A DNA stretch of 64,000 nucleotides from Rhinopomastus cyanomelas (Eukaryota; Chordata; Aves; Bucerotiformes; Rhinopomastidae): contig VXBP01005054.1 of the NCBI GenBank assembly GCA_013400115.1, forward strand, positions 62,001 to 126,000. The letters run 5' to 3'. The notes below the pieces were generated by a model. It saw only the letters and a list, made by a program, of their open reading frames with translations, ran no database searches and was not told where the DNA came from. Within the stretch, counting starts at the first letter, position 1; each line of letters begins with the position of its first letter. Shown piece by piece: positions 24,488 through 57,500 of this stretch. A program made the position numbers and the translations under genes.

Positions 24488-25334
24488 TTTTTCATTAGAA
24501 CATATCAGATGTCTTTTTGCTGAAGTGAGTTGGTGTGAATCTTTGGAGTGTTGGAGAAAATGTGTTTGTTTCAGTAAAAATGGCTTTAATCCATTACTAT
24601 TTAGAGCAAAAGATCCAAAATGGGTCAGTGTTGGGGCATAGTTTACAGGACACTGAAAGTGCCTGTTAAGGTGGACATGCTAACCTTTTTGGGTTGAAAG
24701 CAGATGTTTTTGTAGAAGTTCATAGAAGTTTTTTTAAACAAACTTTATTTACACTAGCAGGCAGGGGAAAGGTGTAATTACTTCATAAATTACTTCTTAA
24801 GAAGCAGCTTTTATGACTGTCTCTGTTCTTCAGTGGTAATAATTTGGAATAAGAATAACGACTAGCTCTGAGTAGTGAGCATGTCTGGCAGCTGACCTGG
24901 TGGTTATCAGCATTGAAGTGTTCTTGGCTAGACTCTGCTTGGCCTGAATGAGGAGGTGTTTCTGAGGACCTGGAGCCTCCTGTCATTCCATGTGAGGGCT
25001 GCAGCCTCTGAGTAATTGCAAGAGTCAGCAGTAGGACAATTGATTGCTCCTGTTCCTTTGGCCAGCTCTACCTTTCCAACTGCCTGCTAAGATGGCATGA
25101 TTTAAATGTGCCTGCCAAGGCGAGGAGGTACTTTTGCTTTCTAAAAACAGATCTCTCTATGTCTGTGAGTGAAACTAGGGACACAGTCATAAGCTGCAGC
25201 CAAAAGGATAACACAAGTGCACTGGTGGAGGAAGATGACAAGGAGGGCACTGCTGGAAGACAGGGTTGTGCCAAACATACAGGATGCTGAGTGTATCTAG
25301 TTCTTGAGGCAAAAATCCCAGGAAAGAGAAGGGT

Positions 25335-25790
25335 GCAAGTCCAGGATATGAGGATGATCAGAGGGCTGGAGCACCTCTGCTACAAGGCCAGACTGAGAGA
25401 GTTGGGGCTGTTCAGTCTGGAGAAGAGTAGGCTCCGAGATGACCTTGTTGTGGCCTTCCAGTATCTGAAGGGGGCCTACAAAAAAGCTGGGGAGGGACTT
25501 TTTAGCGTGTCAGGTAGCGACAGGACTAGGGGGAGTGGAGCAAAGCTGAAAATGGGTAGATTGAGAGTGGATGTGAGGAGGAAGTTCTTCACCGTGAGAG
25601 TGGTGAGAGCCTGGAATGGGTTGCCCAGGGAGGTGGTTGGGGCCCCATCCCTGGAGGTGTTTAAGTCCGGGCTGGATGGGGCTCTGGCCAGCCTGGTCTA
25701 GGGTGGGATGCCTCTGCACATGGTAGGGGAGTTGGAACTGGCTGATCCTGTGGTCCCTTCCAACCCTGACTGATTCTGTGATTCTATAAC
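25335..25790 (+). mobile_element. CR1 LINE 3' fragment with open ORF2 relic
   Basis: A relatively well-preserved CR1 copy with the usual block order, ending GGTCCCTTCCAACCC...GATTCTGTGATTCTATA. A 136-codon frame (25291-25701) is still open across the ORF2 C-terminal part. That suggests a younger insertion than its neighbours, but the reverse transcriptase core is absent. Confidence 0.9.
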
Positions 25791-25792
25791 AT

Positions 25793-26035
25793 CTTCCCAG
25801 TAAGGGTGGTGAGGCTCTGGATGGGGGCTGCCTTTGGGGTTTGTGGAGTCACCTTTTATGGAGATGTTTAAGACCCGCCTGGACTTGATCTAGGTGATTC
25901 TGCTGTGGTGGTGGTTGGNNNNNNNNNNNNNNNNNNGGTGTTTGGTGGGGGGGGGGGGGGGGGGGGGGGGGGGAGTTGGACTGGATGATCTTTTGAGGTC
26001 GCTTCCAATCCCTAATGTTCTGTGATTCTATGATA
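25793..26035 (+). mobile_element. CR1 LINE 3' fragment broken by assembly gap
   Basis: A second CR1 3' end directly follows the previous copy. It contains GAGATGTTTAAGACCCGCC and the GTTGGACTGGATGATC end, but is interrupted by 18 Ns (25919-25936) and a run of 27 Gs (25947-25973). Confidence 0.85.
25919..25973. other. Assembly gap plus poly-G run
   Basis: Eighteen Ns (25919-25936) are followed after ten bases by 27 consecutive Gs. The true length is uncertain. CR1 consensus has a short G-rich GTGGTTGGG-like stretch here, so the run is probably sequencing slippage or local expansion. Confidence 0.9.
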
Positions 26036-27822
26036 CAACTGCCATTTGTGGTGTACAGAAGGCAGAGAGCAGTTGCTGTCTTTGTTTTTCTGACTGTGGA
26101 TGCAACAGAAAGAGTGTTTCTACTTTACACAGTAGGCCTTTCATATTTGGACAAGAAAGTGCCGTAAGATCAGAGTTTGGTTTTGGTTTTTTTTTTGCAA
26201 TTTCCTGTTTTTTCTTGAAGTTTTCAGGAAATGTTGGCAGAGTGTCAAAATACTAAGCAGAAGGCTATAATGTTAGCGTGTTGTCACCTTAGGTCTGCAG
26301 TGACAACAAGGAGGTTGAGGTGGTCAAGCCTGTTTCCTTTCTAGCTGCCAGTCAGGTCTAGGTTTAGGTCTCTACCAATGCTAAGTGCTTAGAAATCTTA
26401 GCTAAGGCTCTTTGATGTTGTGGTGAGTGAAAACACCAAAATTCACAGTTTATCCTTTTGGGCATCCTGAAACAGCTTAACTCTAGTGCAGGTGTTTTCT
26501 TCCAAGAATTCCATTACTTTAGCTCTTTAACTAGCAAATACTATTGTCTTTGTAAGTACAGGACCACATGTGAAATGACACTTTTGGAGACAAGGATAAG
26601 TGCTCAGTAAAGGAGTGTTTGGAGTGATGTGGCTGACAAAGTTTGTGATTTCAGGGAACAGTGTAGGTCTTTTAGTGTTGTTCTTTCCTGTAGCATAAGG
26701 AGATGTAGTTAAGATTGCTTGAAAGGTCTTTGTTTTGGTGGTGTGAGTGACCACAGAAGATTTAACTTGCAACAAGGCAGAAGATGTGAACTTGCGCTGT
26801 GGGGTTGAGAATGTCAGTTCTTCCAATGTGTATAGGAGGATGTAGTTTTATGGAGAAGATAAACTACTAATTTTTGCTGTTGTATTTTTATAATTTTTGA
26901 AAGCTTGGTTTCAAATCTGGCTACTTGGAAATTTAGCAGAGAGTACACTGTTGAGAACTGTTTCAGGCTTTGGTTTTGTTTAGTTTGAATAAGATACATC
27001 GAAGTAGTGATAGCTGGGGAATAAAAATACACTGATACCTTCATCTTTGTCCCTGAGTGAGCAAAAATAGTACTGTGTGCTGATTTGTAAGTGTGTGGTA
27101 TGTCCATGGGAAAGGTTTATGCTGAATTGTAACCAAGCATAGTGTGGTAGGGATTCTGGAATTATTTTTTCTTTGCTGTTTCATACTGTGTAAGTTGTGA
27201 TCCTATTAAAATGTGAAGTATTTCACAGCATGCCAGCAGTATGAAATGAGATACCCTTTTAAAAAGAAAAACAAAAACCAACAACCAACCCCTGCCCCAT
27301 GCCAAAAACCCCAAACCAAAGCCCCCAAATCACTGATGAAAATAGAATGTATTCAATGAATGATTTTTATTGTCATTCCTGTTGGGCCCCTTTTTCTTAC
27401 CAGTGCAGTCTGTGCTAACGCTGCTGTGCTGGCTCTGGCTTACGGGACTGTTGTTCTGGCCTGTAGCTGGCATCTAGCCACCTTTCTGAAGGCCCCTTGG
27501 GCACTGATTATCTAAATTAACAAGATGATAAACGACAATGTGACCCCAGAGACGCGGTGAGAGGAATTATGCATCTATTACTGATGACCTGTTCATGTGT
27601 AGGAAGTCAAATGCTTTCAAAACTCAAGCTGATTGTGCAGGTGTGAGAACTGTATGTGAGTGTGCAGGTTGATCCTGTCACAAGGGAGAAGGCAATGCCA
27701 TTTTCATCTGCTTTCAAAAGTGGCTATGAGGTCTGTCTTGGGAAGAGAGGCTGCTACTTCTGTAGCAAAGGATATTCAGCTTCCCTGTACTCTTTCAATC
27801 TTTTGTTTCTTAGACTGCAGCA

Positions 27823-47804
<19,982 letters not shown>

Positions 47805-48785
47805 GGTCATGCTCCGCTTCCCTCGTTCTCCTCAGAGAATGGAAAGGAGCAGCAGTAACGAGTCATGTACAGATTAGTGCCAGCAGGATTATCTGCATCC
47901 CCGTCTGAAGAATAAGCTGCTACAGATTTCTGCAGTTCTTCTGCAGGGACACAGCTCCACATGCCTTTTTTCTACGGTTTCTTTTACTGAGGTAGTTAAC
48001 AGACTGAATCAAGAGATCTATTACTATTTTTTTAATAGATGCACTTGAGCCTTATTTTCCCTGTACACAGAAGCGACAGACGTTCCTTTAGCAGTGTTTC
48101 TGGATTGATCCGAATCTGTTGGTAAACGGGGTGTTTTTCCAGCCTTGATGGTGTGCCACAGGGTCAGGGGAAGGAAGGCATAGCGTTCTGATGCTCCATG
48201 ATGGCCTTGTGGGAGCTTGGCCTCAAATGGGAGTCTGCAGACCAGACTGAGGGAAGAGGAAAAAAAACAACTTTGTGGAGAAATCAGCTCCTGCCTAAGA
48301 GCTTTCATCAAACCAATGAAATAAGGTAAAATGCTAATTCAACACACAATAGTTTTGCACATAGAAGAAAAAACTCTTGCAAAAGAATGGAAAAACCTTC
48401 TGAATTGTTCTGCTCACAGAAGGAAGCTCTCCAGCCTTGCTCTGGTCACCTGCAGCAACTTCAGCATCTTATTTTGGTACTAGTTACTTGTTTCTTGCAG
48501 CCTGGCGAGGCAGGGAGTGCAGACCAATGGGCTTTGGGCGCTGGGGAAAGGCCGAATAAACAGTGTCCCGATGTTCCTGCAAACCGAGCGTAGTCTTCCT
48601 CCCGTCTGAAGCTGTCGCTCGAGAGATGCACTATCAAGAAGAAACTGAGCATATACAGTTTTTCTTGCTGATTTGGGTTTTAATTTTGTTTTTATTGCTC
48701 CTGAGAAAATGCATTTATTGTAAGCCAAGGTTCCTCTGATTATCTTATTTTAATAAAATAAATTAAACATTAGGGTTAAGAGCCC
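47805..48785 (+). other. RAF1: RAF1 3' UTR
   Basis: Runs from the stop codon to just past overlapping poly(A) signals at 48752-48762. The exact cleavage site is inferred. It lies opposite the predicted 3' end of MKRN2. Confidence 0.75.
48752..48762 (+). terminator. RAF1: RAF1 poly(A) signals (two overlapping AATAAA)
   Basis: AATAAA occurs at 48752-48757 and again at 48757-48762, about 950 bp after the RAF1 stop. These are the only canonical signals I noticed in this part of the plus strand. Confidence 0.7.
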
Positions 48786-48870
48786 ATGTCATCATTTTAA
48801 TATAGGAATCCATCAGTGTGACATGTACATTCAGATTTGAAGGGTCAGAAAACAGCATTCTGGATAATGT

Positions 48871-51406
48871 TTTATTACCAGAGTAGGTGACAGCCCAAGG
48901 AAACATACACTTGATCAGATACCAGTCCATTTCCATTCGCTTACATTACAGATGGTTTTAGTCTTCTGCAGTAACATCTCAGCAGCATCTACTTATTAAG
49001 GTACCTACACCAACACGCCAGCATGCCATTTAACTATGCTGCTCCTGCTCTGTGCTTTCATCTGCTCTGGCCCTGCTGTTCACTGGGGTAGAAGTGAGGG
49101 TGCTGCTTTGGCTGAGCTCCAAGGATGACAAAACTGAGGTGGTTTAATCAAGTTTGTCTGCTGTTTCAAAAGGTCTGTTCTTAGGGAATGAATGGCAGCC
49201 ACATTTCCACTTCTGGAACCGCAGCTCAGGAGCTCGTGTCTGCCCCTGTGCACACAGGGATGTGTAGTACTGGGGGCTACTGAGTAAGGAGATCAGATGG
49301 CTGAGACCACTGCCATTGTGATCCAAGCAGCTGCCCAGAAGCTCTGAGGCAAAAGGCTTCTTCTGTGGATTTTGACAGCTCACATCTGTGGCTCTTGACA
49401 GCCCTTCCAGTTGCTGCAAAAACCCCCAAAGCACTTGTGACAGGCAAGAGAAGATGAGGTATGTAAGCCAGGCACTGCTATTACACATCATGTGGAACTA
49501 AGGTGGTGGTCTAATGCTGTAGGAGGGGTGGAGTATGAATCCTCAGGTGATGACTGAGCGTGACCATAACATTAGCTTGACAAAAAGTGAATTGAGGACT
49601 GAAGGAAACCCTTCCACAGTTTTGCATGACTTTTAGTAGTATTGTTGGTGTTCTAACTGCAGCCCACTCTGAAGATCATTTATCTCTCATTGTTAATCTC
49701 ACTATAAGAACTTTAAGAAGGAAATTAAAAAGGAGCACTTAAAATGGTAAAGCTGTTATTACTACCTTTGATTGCCAGAAAGAAAACGTTGAATCCTTAT
49801 TTTAAAACTAGCTTCGTGTCTCTTGAAAAAATGGAAGTATTTTTGATAAATAGGTTTATTCTGACCAGCACTTGATGTCAGGTCTGAGTTTGTTCCTGCT
49901 CTGACACCTTCTCTTTATGTTGTCTCTTGGTACCTTTGTAGAAAGGTCTTTTTAATTTCAGATTATGGCTACCTGGTTTGTGTCTTCCTAGACCAGAGTA
50001 AATCCCAGTGAGAAACAAGCATCAGCATGGAGGCTGTGGGCCCCATAAGGAATGTGGGGAGAAGCTGGGCCTGGCCAAGTTCTCCCCAACACTCTGCCTG
50101 GTGTACTGCAGAGCTCAGTGATCCTTGTATGTCTCTTCACCGTTGCAGTTAGTGACGAATTACAGTGAAGACTTACTAGAGTACAACCTTCACTGGCGCT
50201 GTTAAAAAGCAGCTGATGAGTGCTTGTGGACACTCTGCAGTAAGCAGTGTGAAAAATGAACGTTAGCAGGGAATAACTGTGGAGAATTTACATCTCCTAG
50301 GCCAAACCAGAGCAAAATCTGCATGATGCCCGAGTTACTCAGGTGTGTCCACAAGTGTGAACTGCAAAATTAGTAACAGCAGAACTAAACATTGTTTTGA
50401 AATTTCACTATTGTCTACTGCTCAAGGCTTTTGCAACACAATGTTTAACAGAGGTACAATTCGTAACATTTTCCATTAACTCCAGGAATGTGACTTAACA
50501 TGGCCCTCCCATGTCCTGGGCCTCCAGCCTTGCTGCTCTTCAGCTGGAGAGAGAGATGGAGACCTCCCAAAAACCAGCCAAATGGGCAGCAGCTTTTCCA
50601 CAGAAAGCCCGAGAAGCTGTCAGCCACACAGCTGTGCTGTTAAGAAAAGCAGCATTAAAACCAGTTGTTTCTTTTGCAACTGAAACTGTGTTCTGTAGTT
50701 GCAAACAGTAAGATTGCTGCTACAGGGAAATCAGAAAGTGCTTCAGTTAGTGTTTGGCTGCATCACTTGACTGACTGAAGGATTCCCTTCCAGTTAAAGG
50801 CAGCTGAACTAATTAAACTGAGCAAAACCCTAACTTGCTGCTGCAGTGACTACTGCAGGTACCTACTTACCCTCATAACAGCTTCCAGAAGGCTATTAAT
50901 TTAGCTGTAGGCGAGTCTAGTGCTGCTCTGCCTGAACAGACCCACCAGTACAGTTGTGTTTGCTCCAAGAGCCTGCTTCCTGCCACTGCACACCTTGATT
51001 AATTTAAAACGAGCAAGAAGAAAATGCAACACTCACTGTCATTCCTAGAGGGTTTTGTAGATACTCTGTTGATTTAGTGTAAAGAAACAAACTCAAAAAC
51101 CCACCCAAAGTAGATTTAGCAACAGCTTTTAACAACTAAAGCTTTAACAGCTCGTAAGATGGCAGCTGTTAGGCCAAAGAGGGAGAAAACCCTCTTGGGA
51201 TTAAGGGGATTTTCTTCCATGCCATCAGTGTAGCTCTTTTACTGAGTTGTGGTAGGGTTGTTGCCACACAAAACCTATCTGAAACTGGGAGCAGAACTGC
51301 AGAAGTAACCCACAGGACATCATTAATTCTATCTGTGCCGTGGAAAGTAAAAGCATCACTAAATAAATAGCTGAGCTGCTGCAGGGGACCCACACCTTCA
51401 GTTCTT
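48871..51406 (-). other. MKRN2: MKRN2 3' UTR and convergent intergenic region (extent uncertain)
   Basis: Downstream of the MKRN2 stop on the minus strand there is no coding sequence I recognise. Minus-strand AATAAA signals lie at 49855-49860, 48871-48876 and 48714-48719. The farthest would make the MKRN2 transcript overlap the end of the RAF1 3' UTR. Which is used cannot be decided from sequence. Confidence 0.5.
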
Positions 51407-51550
51407 TTATTGAAAAGCAGCAGAATCGTCCTCAGCTGCAGAGAGGTGCATGAAAAGGTCTCTCAGCTCTGTGACTTCGTTGTCTGTGCTGGGCACAGTC
51501 CTGCTTTCTCTGTCTTCAATGAAGTCCCACAGACGAACAGAATTGAAGAA
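51407..51550 (-). CDS. MKRN2: MKRN2 exon 8, coding part (residues 371-417 and stop)
   Basis: Begins FFNSVRLWDFIEDRESR and ends LFMHLSAAEDDSAAFQ with TAA at 51407-51409. The FFNSVRLWDFIE block is a makorin-2 signature. The reading frame stays open upstream into intron 7, but the TTCCAG acceptor at 51551-51552 fits the conserved protein. Confidence 0.97.
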   Translation of the reverse strand, partial: FFNSVRLWDFIEDRESRTVPSTDNEVTELRDLFMHLSAAEDDSAAFQ

Positions 51551-54500
51551 CTGGAAGAGAAGAGAATGGGGCTTAGTCACTGTCCCAACAAAGTACTTTC
51601 CATTAAAATCTTCTTTCTCCATTAAAACCAAAGTCAGAAATTGAGACACTACAGCTGGGTTTGTGCTGGCAGTGGTTGCTGTTGCTGTTGAAGTCAGCAC
51701 AGCAGGCTCTCTCTCTATGCATGGAGTGAGGACGTCAGACTGGCTGCTGCTGCCTGAAGCACTCAGGGTGGCAGCCAGGCCATAAGGAGTTTCTGAAGCA
51801 GCTCTACACCAGTTTAGCTGATGAGCAGCTTCCTGCCAGCTGGAGGAAGGCAGTGGAGAGGGGTTTAGTGTTTCTGCTGAAAGCATAAATAGTAGAACCC
51901 TTTGGAGGAAGGTTTGCAGGGGAGAAAAATAGGACTGTAATAAATTTCTGCTGTTCAAAGATGCATTCTACCCCTAATAATAACTCTGCCTCAAGGAGAA
52001 CTGAAGGGGCAGCATGTCACTCCTCCAAGGCCCTGCGTGGTACAGGCCAACCTGACATTCAAAAGGTGCATTTGTTACAGGCCTGGCTTGTTCCCTTACC
52101 CGCACGGTCCCCTCGGCACCAAGCTGTTTCCTTGGTTTTTCTGGTTCAGCTCGCGTCCCATCGGGATAAGCATGAAGGTAGAGACACTTCCCTCCAAAGG
52201 GGCACGTTCCTTTCCCTTGCTCAAAGTACTTGCAGGGCTTTTTCCTGATACAATTAGGAGAAAGAGTTAATTGCTTTCAGATACTGTTCACGCTCCTCCT
52301 TGGTCAGTGGTGCAAAGTGCTGCTCCTGTCAACACCGCAGGACTCTTGGTTTCCCAGCCCCTCACTGCCAGCAGCCAGAGTCGATGCAAAATGGCATTAA
52401 AAGCACAGAAGTACATCGAAGAGCAGCATCACAACAGGGTTGGGGCTTTTTTGCTGTAAGACACAGACAGGGAGGACCGTTCCAAGACTCTCACTGCTTC
52501 TACACAACAAAGCTGTTGGTAATTTTTCCACCCTCCCTTCTGTGTTTTGTACCACCACGTTTTTATGAACCAGGCCCTCATCTTCAGAGTTCTATGGTAA
52601 CACTTCTTTTATGTAATTTAATGTTTCCTTCAGCTTTGTGGTTCAGCCAAGCTGGTGTGGCTGCATAGCCCAAGCCACAGACATGGCCCATACAAATCCT
52701 GCGGGGTGGGGCGAGTGGGGGAGTGCTCAGTAACAAATAAAACGGCTTGAGAGCAAACTACAGAGAAAAGGCAACTTGTGACCCTGCTATGCAAAGAGTG
52801 AGGACACCCATCTGTAGGCCACACATACAGGCTGTCAGATGGTACCTGAGCAGAGAAAGCTCAGCAATGACAAACCAACCTCCAGACAACCACCCAGGCA
52901 GGGCACTGAAAGCAGAACGAAGGTGCCCTGGTTTGGAACTCAAGTGCCTGTGATTTCCAGGTTTCTAGGTCTGACTTCTTCATACTGTGCTGACAGGTAA
53001 ATAGATTTGGTGCTGGCCTGAGCCCTGCTCTTGGCTCAGCCTCTGCTTTATTAGCATTTTATCAGCAATTCTCATGTGATGCAAGTTACACTGACTGCCA
53101 AGAGCTCCTTCCACAGAATAACTGTACCACACATTGTTACTGCAGAGAACACAGCCAGGTTAAAAAAAACCCAAACCAAACCCACTCTGAGCACAACATA
53201 CTACCGTCAGTTCAGCTGGTGTGGGTTAAAACGAAAAGCCAAACCAGCACTAGGGCTCTGAACACAACTCGTGTCTGCAGAACCTCAGGTCACAGAACAA
53301 GGAAGTGCACAACCTGCAGCAGCACAGGCGTTGCTTGCTAAGGTCAGGCACAGCTCTGCCTGTCCACCTTAAGCAGAGTGGGCCCCTTAAAATGTGACAC
53401 CTGCGTCACCCTGGGCAGGCTCAGCTTTGCAAAGCTGCAGCGAGACCTCTCCCAGCACTTCAAGCGCTGAGTAAATCTCTACCAGACAACAAAAGGAATG
53501 CAGCTGTGTAGGGTCTTCAGTCTCCAGGAGACGAGAGAAAACCCTGTGAATTTTTACCCCATATTTCAGGACCCATTTTCCTGCCCTGTTTATTTTCCTC
53601 AGTAGCTGACGACTCTCCAAGCATGTACATCTTGGGGATTAACAAAACGCAAGAAGCCAAGTTTGGCAAGTGGACTGAAATAGCTTCTGCATTTCGGAGC
53701 ACAGCAAGTCTGGGCGACTTTAATCTACAGTTAAGCCTTTGCGGCGGTCACAAGGTAATTAAAGCGTTAAGGGAGATGAAGTGTTCTCTATAAAGTTTAA
53801 AACTAAGGGCACTCTGTGCAGGTTCTCTCTCTCAAGGACAATACAAACAGTGTCTGTGGTTACTGAACTCACCCCACTCCCTGCTTGAACGCTTCAATCA
53901 GCTCGTTCTTCTTCTCCTGGTCTTCTACCCAGTAGGCGCTGGGAATGACAAACTCGGATATCACACGGCACTCCGGGCAAGACCTTCGCGGAACAAGGCA
54001 AAACAGCGACACTGTTACTGCCCAAGTGAAAGGCTTCAGAAACTATCTGCCAGAAACAGCAGCTTGCAGAGGCTCCCTCAGTCCCTTCAGAGGATGGTTT
54101 CCTAAATGAGGAGCTAAAATAATGAATCAAGAATGTCTTAGTGTTTCACTCACATCAGAATGGTCCCAGAATGCTCTGGGGTGTTCAGAATGTTTGGAAA
54201 ACACAGTCCCTCCTCCAGGGAAGGACTTGGTAGCTGTCTAACACCACTTGACTCCAGCACTGGTTCTATCCCAACGAGCAAAGGGGCTCCCTTCAGTTAC
54301 ATTTAGAACCAAAGTTGTGCAGAAAAGTCTGTTTGGGCAGAAACCTGAAAGTATTTCCCACCTTTTCCTCAACACGTGAGAGCGTTCTCAGAGATGCTTG
54401 AAAAAGCCCTAACTGGATGTTTTAAACCCTCTCACTGGAGGAGCAGTGTGCTGGGAATAGCTTTGATAGAGCTACAAGAGAAAGGCATTTGCTCAGGCCC

Positions 54501-57500
54501 AAAGAACTGTGTGATCAGTGGGACACTGAGCCTCTGTAAGCTGTAGAGAAAAATCCAGCAACTAAGCACTTACAGGGCAAAAAAAGAAGACCCTCCTTTT
54601 GCAGGCTGTGGAGGACACAGATTTAATGAGGTCTTGGCTGTCCATGTGCACTCTGCCCCACCACCACTGTACTGAGAGGACCATGCTCTTCCCACATGGG
54701 ACCACAGCAAACGGTTACCAAAAGCCACACATTGCATCCTGCTGGTCCTGAAGGTGGTTCTCACAACCACACTCCAACGGCCTGGGATTTGCCAGGGCCT
54801 GGACCAGAATTTTCTGCTCTCAGATCTTATTAATGGCTCTGTCAATATTGCAGCTACAGAACCCTTCATCACGGGTTTCATCTCTGTATCAAACCCATCC
54901 CACCCACGCAGGCCGGAGAGGCTCTGCTCAACACCAGCTTACTTGATGATAGGATTCTCAAACTGCTTGGCGCATCTCCACTGCCGGATGCAGGAGAGGC
55001 AGTACGTGTGATTGCAGTTGGAAAGGATCCCAAACCTCCTCTCAGAGGCTGATGGTTTCTCGTACACCACCTCCATGCAGATGCTGCACACTTTGTCTTC
55101 ACTTGCCTGGAAGGCAAAGGCCTTCTCCATGTCGTGTTCAAAGGTTGCCATGCACATCTGCCATGGGAAAGATGTCACTAGTTACCATGGTCATGCAACA
55201 GCCTGTTCCTTGTAAAAGAGGAATTACCGAAGGAAAAACAAGGGAAGCCAATGAAGAACATTGTTCCTGCCCTTGTCATAATGTAATTGTGAGAACATTA
55301 AATTCAACCATGTACTTCAGCCCTTCAGCCTTCTCTGCAGCTTCAGGAAGACCAGCGGTAAGGCTGCCCCAACACTCTGAACTTACACCTTCCTCCATCT
55401 CTGTCATGAACAGGTACTGCACAAGGAGATTCTTCAAATACCCCATAACCCATGTAATTGGGGGTCCAGAACGGTGCCTCAGTAAGGGTTTGACTTTGCT
55501 TACCACTACGGCCACACTCACTTGCCAGATGGATGCTCAGCTTCACCCTTGCTAAAGAATTTGTCTCTTCCATCAGCCTTTTTCTCAGCACGTCTCATCC
55601 CAGTACGCCAGCAGTGACAACCAATAACCCAGTTTACACTCTCACCCCTTGGATTCTGCTCCAGACTCTGCAGAGACTTGTGCTGCATGTCATTCTCCTT
55701 AGCCTTGAGAACTGCTCTTCACCAGCCCTGACCTAAATTTGGATGATGGGCAGCTAAGAGAACAGCCTCCTTAAGCCTGTCTGTACCCAACCACTTCCTC
55801 ACTTGGTCCCTTCACCCATCCTGCTTTTGCTCAGCTCCAAAATCTTTGTACTCTGCTCAGTCTGCCCCTACTGACCTTGCCCGGAAACGGGCCACCACCA
55901 AGAACAGACACCTGAGGAGGTGAGGCAGCACTGTGATGGCTCAGAAGGCAGCAGCAGCCACCGTTCCTCTGCACGTAATGTACCTCTGGGGCCTCGTGTG
56001 AGCTTACTTCTAGGAGGTGTTGGGAGAAGGCTGCAGGCAAATTTTGACAAGGATGACAAGGCAAAGAAGTTGCTGTAAAAGGTTCCCTGCACCATCATCA
56101 CCAATGAAGGTGCTTGCACAGACCACTCAGAATCATCTTAGAGCCAATAAACAATAAACCAGCAGCTCTTTGGAACAACAGGCTCTTCCAAAAACACATC
56201 TTTGGGTTGCACAGCAAAACACCCAACTCTCACACTGAGCAAAGCAGAGCTGGTGAACGTTACCATCTCATGAGCCTTCCTCTGCTCTTGGTCAAAAGGG
56301 TGAAGCACTTGCAACCTGCAGATCTCACAGACGTCGCCATGGAGGTAGAGGCAGCGATCTCCAAAGTGACACATGCCCGCTGCTGCGTAGGGACACAGCT
56401 GCTCCACACTGGGGCAGGAGCTCCCTGCGACTGGATCTTCCAGCCCACTGCAAATGGCTTCCAAATAGGAGTGGGGCTTCGTTTCCACATTGTCACTCGG
56501 GTCACTGCCATACACCACGTTGCTCAATGCACTGGGCTTCTGCTTCTCTTCGTTTGAGCCACACAGATCTTGGGAAACAGAAATGAGATAAACCACAGCA
56601 GACACTGCACACAGCCCCCAGAGGAAGCCCCACAGAATTTATTTCCAGTGATTCCCTGGCGCTTTTCTTCTCAGTGAAATTCCACTTTAAGGCCCTTTTG
56701 CAAGAATTTTCACAAACTACTGAAAAGCTTGATTTCCAGATTCCTTCTACTTTTATCTGTTGACAAGTAAGTGGAAAAAATCCTTTCGTTTTCCATTAGG
56801 GCAACTGGCCCGTTCAGTGCAACAGGCAAGTGCAGGCACTGGGAGTGGGTCAGCTCCTCCTTAGGCACAGACAGACAGACATCTCTGTGCTTATGTGCCT
56901 GAGGGCTGGCACAACCCCCTGCTGGGCACACAGCAGCTAGTTTCTCACCATTTCACATGCCCTCACATTGAGACCAAAATGCATGAGAAGATCTGAGGGG
57001 CAGAAATCTTTTAACCAAAATAACCCAAATCAAAGAAAAACACACCCTCAAACACTCCCCCAATAGAAGGCATCTTTCAGGGAAGCCAGTCAGATGGACT
57101 CTGGTGAGGCCAGAAGGACCAGGGCAGGGATCATCCTCCTGCACTGGGCACTGGGGAGGTCACTCCTTGAGTCTTGGGTTCAGTTCTGAGCCTCTCACTC
57201 CAAGAAATACACAGACAAGCTACAGTGAGTCCAGAGAAAGGCAGTGAAGCTGGGGAAGGATCTGGAGCACAAGTGCTCTGCAGAGCAGCTGAGGGAACTG
57301 GGACTGGTTAGCCTGCAGAAAAGGAGGATCAGAGGAGACCCTCTCACTCCCTACAGCTACCTGAAAGGAGGGTGTAGAGAGGTGGGAGTTGGTCTCTCTT
57401 CCCCAGGAACAAGCAACAAGACAAGAAACGGCCTCAAGTTCACCAGGGGGAGTTTATGTTGAAGAACAATTTCTTCTCTGAAAGGGTTGCCAGGGCCTGG

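Larger units (their letters stand above)
9732..27813 (+). other. RAF1: RAF1 intron 1
   Basis: An 18 kb intron between the non-coding first exon and the first coding exon. Apart from the GC-rich start, which is still CpG island, it holds CR1 fragments (18630-18712, 20534-20925, 21628-21856, 24036-24487, 25335-25790, 25793-26035), a short diverged duplication (20404-20503) and an 18-base assembly gap. I see no nested gene: open frames are short and unrelated to known families, or are CR1 remnants. Confidence 0.8.

Noticed and set aside
25291..25701. 136-codon open frame
   Set aside because: It lies in a CR1 3' fragment and encodes a relic of the element's ORF2 C-terminus, not a host protein.
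51551..51958. Upstream continuation of the last MKRN2 exon as a 183-codon frame
   Set aside because: The added part is intron 7. The conserved acceptor at 51551-51552 and the phase match with exon 7 define the real exon.
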